Source: Mesohalobacter halotolerans
Lineage (GTDB): Bacteria; Bacteroidota; Bacteroidia; Flavobacteriales; Flavobacteriaceae
Assembly (NCBI RefSeq): GCF_006120725.1
Contig: NZ_SWMU01000001.1
Coordinates: forward strand, 434,001-498,000
DNA length: 64,000 nt
Reading direction: 5' to 3'
Part shown: one piece after another, positions 19,202-28,169 of the stretch
Numbering within the stretch: the first letter of the stretch is position 1
Layout of the letters: the number at the start of each line of letters is the position of its first letter
Notes under the pieces: generated by a model
The model's input: the letters and a program-made list of their open reading frames with translations, nothing else
What the model was told of the DNA's origin: nothing
Database searches by the model: none
Position numbers and translations under genes: made by a program

Positions 19202-19447
19202 AATCAATTTCGAAAATGGTCTCTATCCTTAAGATACTTTTTCTGGTGAAAAGGTTGGCAGACACTTTTTTTTAAAAACGATAAAGCCATAATTATAATA
19301 ACTTTGATACTGAAATTCTTTATATAATTCTGTTTTATTATACAAACCAATTTTACTTTCAAAACCAAACAAAGCAATATTTTCCAAAAAGAAGCCTATT
19401 TTTGTACAGCAATTTTATAATAAATTGCATTATAACTTGTTATTCAA

Positions 19448-22063
19448 TTGACGTCAAATTTTTATGGCTTGAAATCTAATATTACTTCTTTTTTTACCTT
19501 ATTAATTCTGGTTGTACTAATTACGGCATGTTCTACACAAAAAAATAAGTTCATGAATCGGAATTGGCACGCCATGAATACGTATTACAATACGATTTAC
19601 CATGGCAATTTGGCGGTTGAGAATGGTATTCAAACTGTAGTAGCGGAGTATCCTGAAAATTATTGGCATATCCTTCCGGTTGAACGCATGCAGGAGAAAC
19701 CTCCAACCACAGATATTTTTGAGCCTGATGCCCAAAAAACAGAAGCTAAAAACCCTGATTTTAAAAGAGCTGAAAAAAAAGCGACCAAAGCCATTCAAAA
19801 GCATTCTATGTATATTGAGGGAGAGGAATACAATTATCAAATTGACGAAGCCTTTATTCTATTAGGCAAAGCCAGATATTATAGTCACCGTTATATACAA
19901 GCAAAAGATGCCTTTCGCTATGTTTTAAATCATTATCCTGAAAGTACTGGTATTGTAGAGGCTAAAATTTGGAGTGAAAAGGTTAATATGCGTCTCAAAT
20001 ATTATGAATTGGCACTCAAAAATCTGCTCAAAATTCGTTCTGAATATCCTGAATTGTCTGAAGAAGAACAAACTCACCTTAATAGCATTTTAGCTGAAGC
20101 TCATATCCTGAATGACAATTACAACAAAGCGATTGGCCCACTAAATCAAGCCATTTTTTACGCTAAGGACAACAATAAAAAAGGACGATTTTTATACATC
20201 AAAGCTCAACTTTTTGATGGGCTTAACCAAGTCGACAGCGCCAATTACACTTATCAAAAAGTAATTGAACTCAATCGTAAATCACCACGGGATTATATGA
20301 TTCACGCCAAGCTAGAGCAACTTAAAAACATAGACCTTGATACAGTGAGTTATGCTTATATGAAAACCCAATATGGTGAATTGATTGAAAATCGAGAAAA
20401 TCGACCATTTTTAGATTTTATTTACTTTGATTTTGCTGAATACCACAACCAACTCGATTCAATTGACTTAGCTATAGATTATTATAATCAATCTCTAAGA
20501 AGGCAACCTGAAGATAAATATTTATATTCTAGAGATTATTTAAGATTGGCAAAAATTTATTTTGACCAAAACAACTATAAAACCGCGGGAGCCTATTACG
20601 ATAGTACGCTGACGCATATTGATAAAAGTAAGCGTGAATATAGAATAATTGCAAAAAAACGCAAAAGCTTAGATGATGTTATTAAGTACGAGGGAATCGC
20701 TGATGAGAAAGACAGTATCATCAACTTGGTTGAAATGAATAAAGAAGAACGCTTAACTTACTTTAAAGATCATATCGAAACCCTAAAAGAAGAAGCAAAA
20801 AGTGTATTTGCTCAACAGTCGGCATCTCAAAAAGCTTTAAATTCCTCTAACAAAGGATTTAAAGGAGCAAATATGAATACTCGAAGCAGACTTGGCGCAT
20901 CCAATGCTGGGAAAAGTAATACCGGGACTTCAGGAGCAGCTAGTTTTTACTTCTACAATTCAAATCAGGCTCAAAGGGGTTTGCTGAGCTTTAAACAAAC
21001 TTGGGGTGATATAGAGTTAACCGACAATTGGAAATATGGCGGCAAAACAAACGCAAGCTCAAAAACTGAAGAAAGCGAAAAAGAAAAAGACCCTTTTGCT
21101 AACGACCCAAAATATCAACCAGAAACATATATTTCACAAATCCCGAGTGAAAAAAATATAATTGATAGTCTTTGGGTAGATCGCAACTTTGCTTATTATC
21201 AATTAGGGGTTATTTATAAAGAGAAATTTAAAGAATACGAATTGTCAAAAAACAGGTTTGAAGATCTTCTCAAGAGTAATCCTGAAGATCGATTGATTTT
21301 GCCTAGCATTTACAACTTATATTTAATTGCAGAGGCTCAAGGCGATAATGTGGCTAAAAATAAATGGAAAAATAAAATTTTGACCGAACACCCAGAAAGT
21401 GAATATGCCGCGTTGCTATTAAATCCTCAAAAATTTAAAGACAGCAAAAACAACCCCTTAAATATATACAATAAGCTTTATAAAGCTTATGAAAATCAAG
21501 AATATGAATATGTTATCCAACAAGCTGATCAATATGCAAAACAATTGATAGGCCGACCTATTACGCCAAAGTTTGAATTGTTAAGGGCTTTTGCTGTAGC
21601 TAAAGTAGACGGTGTTGAAGCTTATAAAAAAGCATTAAATTACGTGGCGCTGACCTATCCACAGTCAGATGAAGGCAAATATGCGCTAGGACGTTATAAC
21701 GAACTCAAACAAAATGTGAGGGGTCAAAAATTTAAGCCGGACACAGATCAAGACAGTTATAAGCTTGTGTATTATTTTGAAGATCGCGATCGGCAAAAAA
21801 GTTTTGAAACTGAACTCGAAACAGCTTTTGAGACCTTAGATTATGACTTTAAAATTACAGATGAGGTGTATACAAAACGCAAAAGCTTTAAAGTTATTCA
21901 TGGCCTAAGTAGTTTATTGGGAGCTCAGGGTTTAGCTGAAATTTTGATTAAAGAAGGAGAACTTTCCAAAGATTTTAATTACTTTGCAATATCTAATGAA
22001 AATTACAGTATTGTTCAGATACACAAAAACTTAGATCAATATTTAAAACATTTAAATCAATAA
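19448..22063 (+). CDS. sprE: Type IX secretion / gliding motility lipoprotein SprE (PorW)
   Basis: SprE is a TPR lipoprotein needed for type IX secretion and gliding in flavobacteria. The 871-residue protein has lipobox L-I-T-A-C, then the typical segment N-R-N-W-H-A-M-N-T-Y-Y-N-T-I-Y-H-G-N, and TPR-like repeats through the first 450 residues (A-F-I-L-L-G-K-A-R-Y-Y, A-K-D-A-F-R-Y-V). A Ser/Asn/Gly-rich linker (about 455-500) precedes the C-terminal half. No ATG lies before the lipobox: only TTG (19448 or 19469) can start it. It is followed 2 bases later by a bactofilin gene. Confidence 0.93.
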   Translation: MTSNFYGLKSNITSFFTLLILVVLITACSTQKNKFMNRNWHAMNTYYNTIYHGNLAVENGIQTVVAEYPENYWHILPVERMQEKPPTTDIFEPDAQKTEAKNPDFKRAEKKATKAIQKHSMYIEGEEYNYQIDEAFILLGKARYYSHRYIQAKDAFRYVLNHYPESTGIVEAKIWSEKVNMRLKYYELALKNLLKIRSEYPELSEEEQTHLNSILAEAHILNDNYNKAIGPLNQAIFYAKDNNKKGRFLYIKAQLFDGLNQVDSANYTYQKVIELNRKSPRDYMIHAKLEQLKNIDLDTVSYAYMKTQYGELIENRENRPFLDFIYFDFAEYHNQLDSIDLAIDYYNQSLRRQPEDKYLYSRDYLRLAKIYFDQNNYKTAGAYYDSTLTHIDKSKREYRIIAKKRKSLDDVIKYEGIADEKDSIINLVEMNKEERLTYFKDHIETLKEEAKSVFAQQSASQKALNSSNKGFKGANMNTRSRLGASNAGKSNTGTSGAASFYFYNSNQAQRGLLSFKQTWGDIELTDNWKYGGKTNASSKTEESEKEKDPFANDPKYQPETYISQIPSEKNIIDSLWVDRNFAYYQLGVIYKEKFKEYELSKNRFEDLLKSNPEDRLILPSIYNLYLIAEAQGDNVAKNKWKNKILTEHPESEYAALLLNPQKFKDSKNNPLNIYNKLYKAYENQEYEYVIQQADQYAKQLIGRPITPKFELLRAFAVAKVDGVEAYKKALNYVALTYPQSDEGKYALGRYNELKQNVRGQKFKPDTDQDSYKLVYYFEDRDRQKSFETELETAFETLDYDFKITDEVYTKRKSFKVIHGLSSLLGAQGLAEILIKEGELSKDFNYFAISNENYSIVQIHKNLDQYLKHLNQ

Positions 22064-22065
22064 AT

Positions 22066-22485
22066 ATGTTTTCTGAAAAAAAAACCCCAAAACCAGACTT
22101 TTCTAAAGAACAAAACAAAATCTCACAAGGTACAACCTTAACAGGTGATATCAACTCTGAAGGTAGCTTCAGAATAGAAGGAGAACTCGACGGCAACCTC
22201 AACATTAAAGGTAAAGTCGTTATTGGTGAGACTGGTAAAATAAACGGTGAAGTCGTCTGTGAAAATGCAGATATTGAAGGAAGTTTTACCGGAACCTTAA
22301 AAGTTAATGCCTGTCTTACATTAAAAAGTACATCCCATATTTCCGGTGACGTTATCACAGACCAACTCGTTGTAGAAAGTGGCGCAGTATTTAATGCAAC
22401 CTGTCAAATGAAAGGCAATGTAAAATCCCTTGAGGATGAGCGAAAAACAACAACAGAATACCAAAAAACCAAAGCAGCCCAATAA
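22066..22485 (+). CDS. Bactofilin (polymer-forming cytoskeletal protein)
   Basis: A 139-residue protein whose core (about 28-125) is a right-handed beta-helix of Gly/Ile/Val repeats (G-D-I-N-S-E-G-S-F-R-I-E-G-E-L-D-G-N-L), flanked by short polar tails, as in bactofilins that self-assemble without nucleotide and scaffold envelope processes. It starts 2 bases after sprE and overlaps atpZ by 50 bases, so it sits within one operon linking secretion and ATP synthase genes. Confidence 0.92.
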   Translation: MFSEKKTPKPDFSKEQNKISQGTTLTGDINSEGSFRIEGELDGNLNIKGKVVIGETGKINGEVVCENADIEGSFTGTLKVNACLTLKSTSHISGDVITDQLVVESGAVFNATCQMKGNVKSLEDERKTTTEYQKTKAAQ

Positions 22486-22672
22486 GTGGGTCATACTTAC
22501 GGGTGCTGGTATTCAAATGGGCGTGATTATTTTTGGGTGTGCTTACATTGGTAAAAAGCTTGATATATACTTTAAAACATCTACGGCCTGGTTTACTTTA
22601 GGCTTAATTCTTATTGGAATTTTTGCAAGTATGTACTTATTGCTTAAACAAGTCAAAAAAATAGACACGTAA
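22436..22672 (+). CDS. atpZ: AtpZ/AtpI family protein
   Basis: A 78-residue membrane protein with two helices (V-I-L-T-G-A-G-I-Q-M-G-V-I-I-F-G and F-T-L-G-L-I-L-I-G-I-F-A-S-M-Y) and a Lys/Gln-rich N-terminal tail. The first helix with G-I-Q-M-G and the G-K-K-L-D turn are typical of AtpZ, a small accessory of ATP synthase assembly and possibly magnesium transport. ATG 22436 was preferred over TTG 22430. Overlap with the bactofilin 3' end suggests translational coupling. Confidence 0.85.
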   Translation: MSEKQQQNTKKPKQPNKWVILTGAGIQMGVIIFGCAYIGKKLDIYFKTSTAWFTLGLILIGIFASMYLLLKQVKKIDT

Positions 22673-22676
22673 TATA

Positions 22677-23051
22677 GTGAAAAACTCAACTGTACTTTTC
22701 CAGTTTTTTGGCTTATTATTCATACTTATTGTTCCAGCATATTTCATTCAGAATATGATGGGGGTTGAAGACCATGATTTAAGTCTCCAATTTACATACG
22801 CATTTAATTTGTGTTTTACAGTTCCATTTACAGTAACAGTTATCCTATTCAAAAATTTGATTAAACAGTACATTGGGCTTATTTTCATGGGGATTGGTTT
22901 TGTTAAAATCACTGTCTTTTTAGTATTCTCAAATCTTAATGATATCGATGTGAGTAGAGACAATTTTCTATTGTTTTTTGTGCCTTATGTATTGTGTATG
23001 GTTGCTGAAATTTTTGTTCTGGTGAGATACCTGAATAGGGCTAATTTTTAA
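22677..23051 (+). CDS. DUF6168-like membrane protein in the AtpI position
   Basis: A 124-residue protein with four predicted membrane helices; GTG start at 22677, 4 bases after atpZ. Flavobacterial ATP synthase loci carry a protein of this kind (DUF6168) between atpZ and atpB, where other bacteria have atpI. The sequence gives no motif for a reaction; a role in assembly of the F0 sector is inferred only from position. Confidence 0.75.
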   Translation: MKNSTVLFQFFGLLFILIVPAYFIQNMMGVEDHDLSLQFTYAFNLCFTVPFTVTVILFKNLIKQYIGLIFMGIGFVKITVFLVFSNLNDIDVSRDNFLLFFVPYVLCMVAEIFVLVRYLNRANF

Positions 23052-23110
23052 GCCTTTTTTACTCAATAGAAAAATTGAGTGAAATTCGATTTTAAATTTA
23101 AATTTTTAAT

Positions 23111-23118
23111 TACTTTTG
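23111..23118 (+). promoter_or_regulatory. -7 box upstream of atpB
   Basis: TACTTTTG, 28 bases before the atpB ATG and about 60 after the preceding gene. It suggests atpB onward can be transcribed separately from sprE-bactofilin-atpZ. The -33 element is not clear. Confidence 0.45.
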
Positions 23119-23146
23119 CACCCAAAATTAGGTAAACCTTATTTTA

Positions 23147-24247
23147 ATGCAAATAACATCACGCCTTTCCATTTTTGCACTCTTATTTTTGACGATGTCA
23201 TTAGTGAGTTCAGCAAAGGATGATAAAACATCAGACCAAGATGGCGGTCAAGTTGATACCGAAGAAGAAGTGGAAGCCTATATTGATCATCACTTAGATG
23301 ATTCTCATTATTTTAATTTGTTTTCTGATGGCAAAACTGGTGAGCATTTTGGCATTCCTTTACCCGTTATCATTTACGATTTTGATAATGGTTTGCACGC
23401 TTTTTCAGCGTCAAAATTTCACCATGGCGAAGATTTAGTTGAAATTAATGGACAACACTATAAACTTTATCACACTAAAATTTACAAGACTGATGCTGAA
23501 GGCAGCATTACATATGATGAAGAAGGTTTCGTTGAAAACGAAAAACCAATAGACTTTTCTATTACAAAAAATGTAATAGGGATGATTTTAGCTTCTGTCC
23601 TATTATTTTGGATGTTCACAAGTCTGGCAAAATCCTACAGAAAAAATCAAATCCCAAAAGGCATAGGTCGGTTTTTAGAGCCACTTGTTATTTATGTCAG
23701 AGATGAGATTGCCAAGCCCAATATCGGGCCAAAATATAAAAAATACATGTCTTTTCTTTTAACCGTATTTTTCTTTATTTGGATATTAAATTTAATGGGA
23801 ATGACGCCGCTTGGGTTTAATGTCACTGGCAATATTGCCGTGACGTTTGGTTTGGCTTTGATTACGTTTATCATTGTTCAATTTAGTGGTAACAAAGATT
23901 ATTGGAAGCATATTTTCTGGATGCCGGGAGTCCCTATTCCTATGAAAATTGTATTGATGCCTATAGAAATCTTAGGCATGTTTACCAAGCCGTTTGCCTT
24001 AATGATACGTTTGTTTGCCAATATGACGGCAGGTCACGTTGTGATTATGAGTTTGTTAGGTTTAATAGTCGTCATGCAAAATTGGATTGCCGGACCGGCA
24101 TTTTTTGGGTTTACCATCATGATTTCAGTAATAGAATTATTAGTGGCCTTTTTACAGGCTTATATATTTACGTTATTAAGTGCATTATATATTGGTATGG
24201 CTGTTGAAGATCACAGTGATCACAGCGAAGATGTACCAGTAGTTTAA
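23147..24247 (+). CDS. atpB: ATP synthase F0 subunit a
   Basis: Subunit a forms the proton half-channels beside the c-ring. At 366 residues it is longer than the E. coli protein because of an N-terminal signal-like segment and an acidic periplasmic extension (about 25-140), usual in Bacteroidota. The essential arginine is R288 in M-I-R-L-F-A-N-M-T-A-G-H, and the last helices hold E-L-L-V-A-F-L-Q-A-Y-I-F. The C-terminus is His/Asp-rich. It is the first gene of atpB-E-F-H-A-G. Confidence 0.97.
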   Translation: MQITSRLSIFALLFLTMSLVSSAKDDKTSDQDGGQVDTEEEVEAYIDHHLDDSHYFNLFSDGKTGEHFGIPLPVIIYDFDNGLHAFSASKFHHGEDLVEINGQHYKLYHTKIYKTDAEGSITYDEEGFVENEKPIDFSITKNVIGMILASVLLFWMFTSLAKSYRKNQIPKGIGRFLEPLVIYVRDEIAKPNIGPKYKKYMSFLLTVFFFIWILNLMGMTPLGFNVTGNIAVTFGLALITFIIVQFSGNKDYWKHIFWMPGVPIPMKIVLMPIEILGMFTKPFALMIRLFANMTAGHVVIMSLLGLIVVMQNWIAGPAFFGFTIMISVIELLVAFLQAYIFTLLSALYIGMAVEDHSDHSEDVPVV

Positions 24248-24285
24248 GTTTTTTGAATTGAAGTTTAATTTTTAAATAGTTAATT

Positions 24286-24477
24286 ATGGAAATCCCAGTA
24301 ATGGTAGGAGCAGGTTTAGTCATCATCGGCGCAGGTATCGGTCTAGGAAAGATCGGTGGCGCTGCTATGGAGGCTATTGCCCGTCAACCCGAAGCCACCG
24401 GAAAAATTCAAACAGCGATGATTATTATCGCTGCACTTTTAGAAGGTGTTGCTTTCGCTGCTTTATTTGCAGTGTAA
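24286..24477 (+). CDS. atpE: ATP synthase F0 subunit c
   Basis: A 63-residue hairpin of two membrane helices joined by the R33-Q-P-E36 loop that contacts subunit gamma. The ion-carrying carboxylate is E53 (L-L-E-G-V-A-F). It is followed by Gly rather than Ser/Thr and the first helix lacks the Na+ ligand Gln, so proton coupling is expected. A strong intrinsic terminator follows, before atpF. Confidence 0.97.
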   Translation: MEIPVMVGAGLVIIGAGIGLGKIGGAAMEAIARQPEATGKIQTAMIIIAALLEGVAFAALFAV

Positions 24478-24485
24478 ACAAAACT

Positions 24486-24532
24486 AATTAAGCCTTATAG
24501 CGGTTGGCTTTAAGGCTTAATTTTATTTTTTT
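24486..24532 (+). terminator. Intrinsic terminator between atpE and atpF
   Basis: AATTAAGCCTTA (24486-24497) pairs perfectly with TAAGGCTTAATT (24511-24522), a 12-base stem with a 13-base loop, followed by TTTTATTTTTTT. It starts 9 bases after the atpE stop, inside the operon. Confidence 0.85.
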
Positions 24533-24552
24533 AAAGATTAAATATTATAAAC

Positions 24553-25050
24553 ATGAAGTTAGTTGAAGATTTTTCGTTTGGATTATTTTTTTGGTTAATT
24601 CTTGTCTTAGTTGTCCTCATATTCTTATTGAGAAAATACGCTTGGAAACCCGTCTTGAAGTCACTCGATGATAGAGAAGAAGGCATTCAAAAAGCGATTG
24701 ACTCTGCTGAAGAAGCCAAAAAGGAAATGCAAAACCTCAAGGCTGATAATGAGAAAATGAAGCAGGAAGCGCGCCAAGAACGTGACGCTATGCTTAAGGA
24801 AGCACAGCAGATGAAAAAACAAATGATCAGTGAAGCTGCCGAAGAAGCCGCTATAAAAGCAGATGACATCATTGCCAAAGCTCAAACTTCTATTCAAAAT
24901 GAAAAGAAAGCAGCTATCGACGACCTAAGACAACAAGTTGCTCAATTCTCAATTGAAATCGCTGAAAAGGTGTTGAAAGAAGAACTAAAAGATAAAAAAG
25001 CTCAAAACAAACTCATCGATAGAGAGTTAGAAAATGTAAAGCTTAATTAA
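24553..25050 (+). CDS. atpF: ATP synthase F0 subunit b
   Basis: The 165-residue stator subunit: one N-terminal membrane helix (about 8-27) followed by K-Y-A-W-K-P and a long charged coiled coil (E-E-A-K-K-E-M-Q-N-L-K) that dimerises and reaches F1. Full family length. It is 8 bases upstream of atpH. Confidence 0.96.
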   Translation: MKLVEDFSFGLFFWLILVLVVLIFLLRKYAWKPVLKSLDDREEGIQKAIDSAEEAKKEMQNLKADNEKMKQEARQERDAMLKEAQQMKKQMISEAAEEAAIKADDIIAKAQTSIQNEKKAAIDDLRQQVAQFSIEIAEKVLKEELKDKKAQNKLIDRELENVKLN

Positions 25051-25058
25051 AATACAGT

Positions 25059-25592
25059 ATGGGACAACGCGCTGCAAAACGATATGCCAAAGCTATTCTT
25101 GACCTTGCTCAAGAGCAAAAGTCTGTAGATCAGCTCTTAGACGATATGCTACTGATTCAAAACAGTATAACGCAAAACCCTGAATTGAGAAGTATTTTTA
25201 ATAGTCCTGTGGTTAAAAATAAAGACAAATGCGCAATTGCTAAAGCCGTCTTTAAAGATGTAGATGACATGCTTCATAAGTTGTTTGACACCTTGTCTGA
25301 AAACAATCGTTTCAACCATTTGAAATGGATATGCCAGGCTTATACCACACAATACAATACCTTGCACAACATTCGAGAAGCCCATATCAGCTCTGCAGTT
25401 CGGTTAGACAACAGCGTGATTAAAGCTTTAAAAGAACAGATTAAAAATATTACTGGTGATGAAGCCAAGGTTACCACTGCATTGAATGAAGACCTTATTG
25501 GTGGCTTTATACTCAACCTTAATGATTTACAATACGACGCCAGTTTATCTGGCAAGTTGAATAAACTCAAAAGAAATTTACATACAAGATAA
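25059..25592 (+). CDS. atpH: ATP synthase F1 subunit delta
   Basis: A 177-residue helical stator protein that links subunit b to the top of F1. It starts R-A-A-K-R-Y-A-K-A-I-L and has the C-terminal block D-E-A-K-V-T-T-A-L-N-E-D-L-I-G-G-F typical of the family. It lies between atpF and atpA. Confidence 0.96.
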   Translation: MGQRAAKRYAKAILDLAQEQKSVDQLLDDMLLIQNSITQNPELRSIFNSPVVKNKDKCAIAKAVFKDVDDMLHKLFDTLSENNRFNHLKWICQAYTTQYNTLHNIREAHISSAVRLDNSVIKALKEQIKNITGDEAKVTTALNEDLIGGFILNLNDLQYDASLSGKLNKLKRNLHTR

Positions 25593-25617
25593 TATCACAT
25601 TTTAACGCATAATAGTT

Positions 25618-27198
25618 ATGGCAGAAATAAACCCGGCTGAAATTTCAGCAATAATCAAAAAGCAAATCTCTGGATTTGAATCCAAAGCTTCATTAGATGA
25701 AGTGGGAACCGTACTTAACGTCGGTGATGGTATTGCTAATGTTTATGGTTTGACCAATGCTGAATACGGAGAACTCGTAGAATTTGAAAACGGATTAAAA
25801 GGCATGGTGCTTAACCTTGCTGAAGACAATGTTGGTGTTGTGATTTTTGGTAAATCTACACATATCAATGAAGGCGAAACCGTAAAACGTACCAAAAAAA
25901 TTGCCTCAATTCAAGTAGGTGATGGTATTGTTGGGCGTGTAGTTGATACCTTAGGTAAACCAATAGATGGTAAAGGATCAATTGATGGTGAAACTTTTCA
26001 AATGCCCATAGAGCGTAAAGCTCCAGGTGTTATATATAGAGAACCGGTTTCTGAACCATTGCAAACTGGAATTAAGTCTATCGACGCCATGGTTCCTGTA
26101 GGTCGTGGTCAACGTGAACTTGTAATCGGCGACCGTCAAACAGGTAAAACTGCAGTATGTATTGATACCATATTAAACCAAAAAGAATTTTACGATGCTG
26201 GCGAACCCGTTTATTGTATTTACGTTGCGATTGGCCAAAAAGCTTCTACAGTAGCAGGCATAGCCAACTTACTTGAAGAACGTGGTGCATTAGCCTATAC
26301 AACTATTGTTGCAGCAAACGCTTCAGATCCTGCACCAATGCAAGTTTATGCGCCATTAGCTGGTGCAGCTATTGGTGAGTATTTTAGAGATACCGGACGA
26401 CCTGCTTTAATTATTTATGACGATTTGTCAAAGCAAGCGGTAGCTTATCGTGAAGTGTCATTACTTTTAAGACGTCCACCAGGCCGCGAAGCCTATCCTG
26501 GTGATGTATTCTATCTACACTCCAGATTGCTTGAACGATCTGCAAAAATTATCAACGACGATACCATTGCCAAGCAAATGAATGATTTACCAGACTCGCT
26601 TCAAGGTAAGGTAAAAGGTGGCGGATCGCTTACAGCTTTACCTATAATTGAAACCCAAGCAGGAGATGTTTCTGCCTATATCCCAACCAACGTGATTTCT
26701 ATTACAGATGGACAAATATTCTTAACTTCAGATTTATTTAACTCTGGGGTTCGTCCCGCAATTGATGTCGGTATTTCAGTATCACGTGTCGGGGGTTCAG
26801 CTCAGATTAAATCTATGAAAAAAGTGGCTGGAACACTTAAGCTTGATCAAGCCCAATACCGCGAATTAGAAGCTTTTGCTAAATTTGGATCTGATCTTGA
26901 TGCGGCAACAATGCGAACCATTAACAAAGGAAAACGCAACGTAGAATTGCTTAAACAAGCGGAGTCTGATCCTTATAAAGTTGAAGATCAAATTGCGGTT
27001 GTCTACGCCGGAACGAAAAACTTGTTACGAAACGTACCCGTTGATAAGGTCAAAGAATTTGAAAAAGATTATTTAACTTATCTGAATGCTAAGCACGAAG
27101 AGGCTATGCAAACTTTAAAATCTGGTAAGTTAACCGATGAAGCGACACAGGCTCTTGAAGACGCAGCGGCTGAGATTGCTTCAAAATATAACGCATAA
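25618..27198 (+). CDS. atpA: ATP synthase F1 subunit alpha
   Basis: The 526-residue non-catalytic nucleotide-binding subunit. The P-loop is G171-D-R-Q-T-G-K-T178, and the family signature [13 protein letters not shown] supplies the arginine finger that acts on the neighbouring beta subunit. The beta subunit gene itself is not in the window. atpG follows after 17 bases. Confidence 0.98.
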   Translation: MAEINPAEISAIIKKQISGFESKASLDEVGTVLNVGDGIANVYGLTNAEYGELVEFENGLKGMVLNLAEDNVGVVIFGKSTHINEGETVKRTKKIASIQVGDGIVGRVVDTLGKPIDGKGSIDGETFQMPIERKAPGVIYREPVSEPLQTGIKSIDAMVPVGRGQRELVIGDRQTGKTAVCIDTILNQKEFYDAGEPVYCIYVAIGQKASTVAGIANLLEERGALAYTTIVAANASDPAPMQVYAPLAGAAIGEYFRDTGRPALIIYDDLSKQAVAYREVSLLLRRPPGREAYPGDVFYLHSRLLERSAKIINDDTIAKQMNDLPDSLQGKVKGGGSLTALPIIETQAGDVSAYIPTNVISITDGQIFLTSDLFNSGVRPAIDVGISVSRVGGSAQIKSMKKVAGTLKLDQAQYRELEAFAKFGSDLDAATMRTINKGKRNVELLKQAESDPYKVEDQIAVVYAGTKNLLRNVPVDKVKEFEKDYLTYLNAKHEEAMQTLKSGKLTDEATQALEDAAAEIASKYNA

Positions 27199-27215
27199 TT
27201 TTATAAGATAGCATT

Positions 27216-28082
27216 ATGGCTAACCTTAAAGAACTCAGAAGTCGAATTAGCTCGGTAAGCTCAACTATGCAGATTACCAGTGCCATGAAGATGGTTTCTG
27301 CTGCAAAATTAAGTCGTGCTCAAGACGCTATAGTCTCTATGCGACCTTATGCTGAAAAGCTGACTGAACTCCTTCAAGACCTTAGCGCCACCGTTGAAGA
27401 TGATCTTTCTACAGCCCTGACTGAAGAACGTGAACTCCAAAAGGTTTTGATTGTTGCCATTTCCTCTAATCGTGGTTTGGCAGGAGCCTTTAATACGAAT
27501 ATCATTAAAAAGGTTAACCAGCTCAAAAGAGAAAACTATCACAACCAAGAAGTCGAAGTCTTAACAATCGGTAAAAAGGTTAATGATATTCTTAAAAAAT
27601 CTTATGAAATTTTTGAGCATCATGAAGAAATTTATAATGATTTGAGTTTTCTCAACTCAGTTCAAATTTCTGAAACCATTATGAAGGCTTTTGAAGAAAA
27701 GGCTTACGATAAAGTTGTTTTGGTGTACAATCGCTTTAAAAATGCAGCAACTCAAATTGTAGAAGCTGAAGACTTTTTGCCACTTGTCGCCGATAAATCT
27801 GAAGATGAAACTCCACAACAACTCGATTATATCTTCGAACCTGAAAAGGGAAAAATCATTAAAGAGTTGATGCCGAAAGCTCTAAACATTCAATTGTATA
27901 AAGCGTTGAGAGATTCATTTGCTTCTGAACATGGTGCACGTATGACAGCCATGCATAAAGCGACAGAAAATGCCACCGAATTAAGAGACAGCTTGAAGTT
28001 GACTTATAACAAAGCTCGTCAGGCGGCTATTACCAATGAAATTTTAGAAATTGTTGCCGGTGCTGAAGCTTTAAGTGATTAA
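27216..28082 (+). CDS. atpG: ATP synthase F1 subunit gamma
   Basis: The 288-residue rotor shaft. N- and C-terminal helices form the coiled coil: R-S-R-I-S-S-V-S-S-T-M-Q-I-T-S-A-M-K-M-V-S-A-A-K at the start and A-R-Q-A-A-I-T-N-E-I-L-E-I-V-A-G-A-E-A-L at the end, both diagnostic. It is the last gene of the cluster; atpD and atpC do not follow. Confidence 0.97.
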   Translation: MANLKELRSRISSVSSTMQITSAMKMVSAAKLSRAQDAIVSMRPYAEKLTELLQDLSATVEDDLSTALTEERELQKVLIVAISSNRGLAGAFNTNIIKKVNQLKRENYHNQEVEVLTIGKKVNDILKKSYEIFEHHEEIYNDLSFLNSVQISETIMKAFEEKAYDKVVLVYNRFKNAATQIVEAEDFLPLVADKSEDETPQQLDYIFEPEKGKIIKELMPKALNIQLYKALRDSFASEHGARMTAMHKATENATELRDSLKLTYNKARQAAITNEILEIVAGAEALSD

Positions 28083-28169
28083 ATTCTAGTTGAATTAGGT
28101 CCACATTTCAGTTTTAAGCTCTCAAATTTGCCAATTTCTTTTTATTAATCGATTTTTGCAAAAAATACA

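Noticed and set aside
21993-22358. Minus-strand open frame of 121 codons over the bactofilin gene
   Set aside because: Antisense shadow of the beta-helix repeats; no independent evidence.
23061-23080. Inverted repeat ACTCAAT/ATTGAGT before atpB, as a terminator for the preceding gene
   Set aside because: The T-run lies before, not after, the stem on the plus strand, and the stem is only 7 A/T-rich bases.
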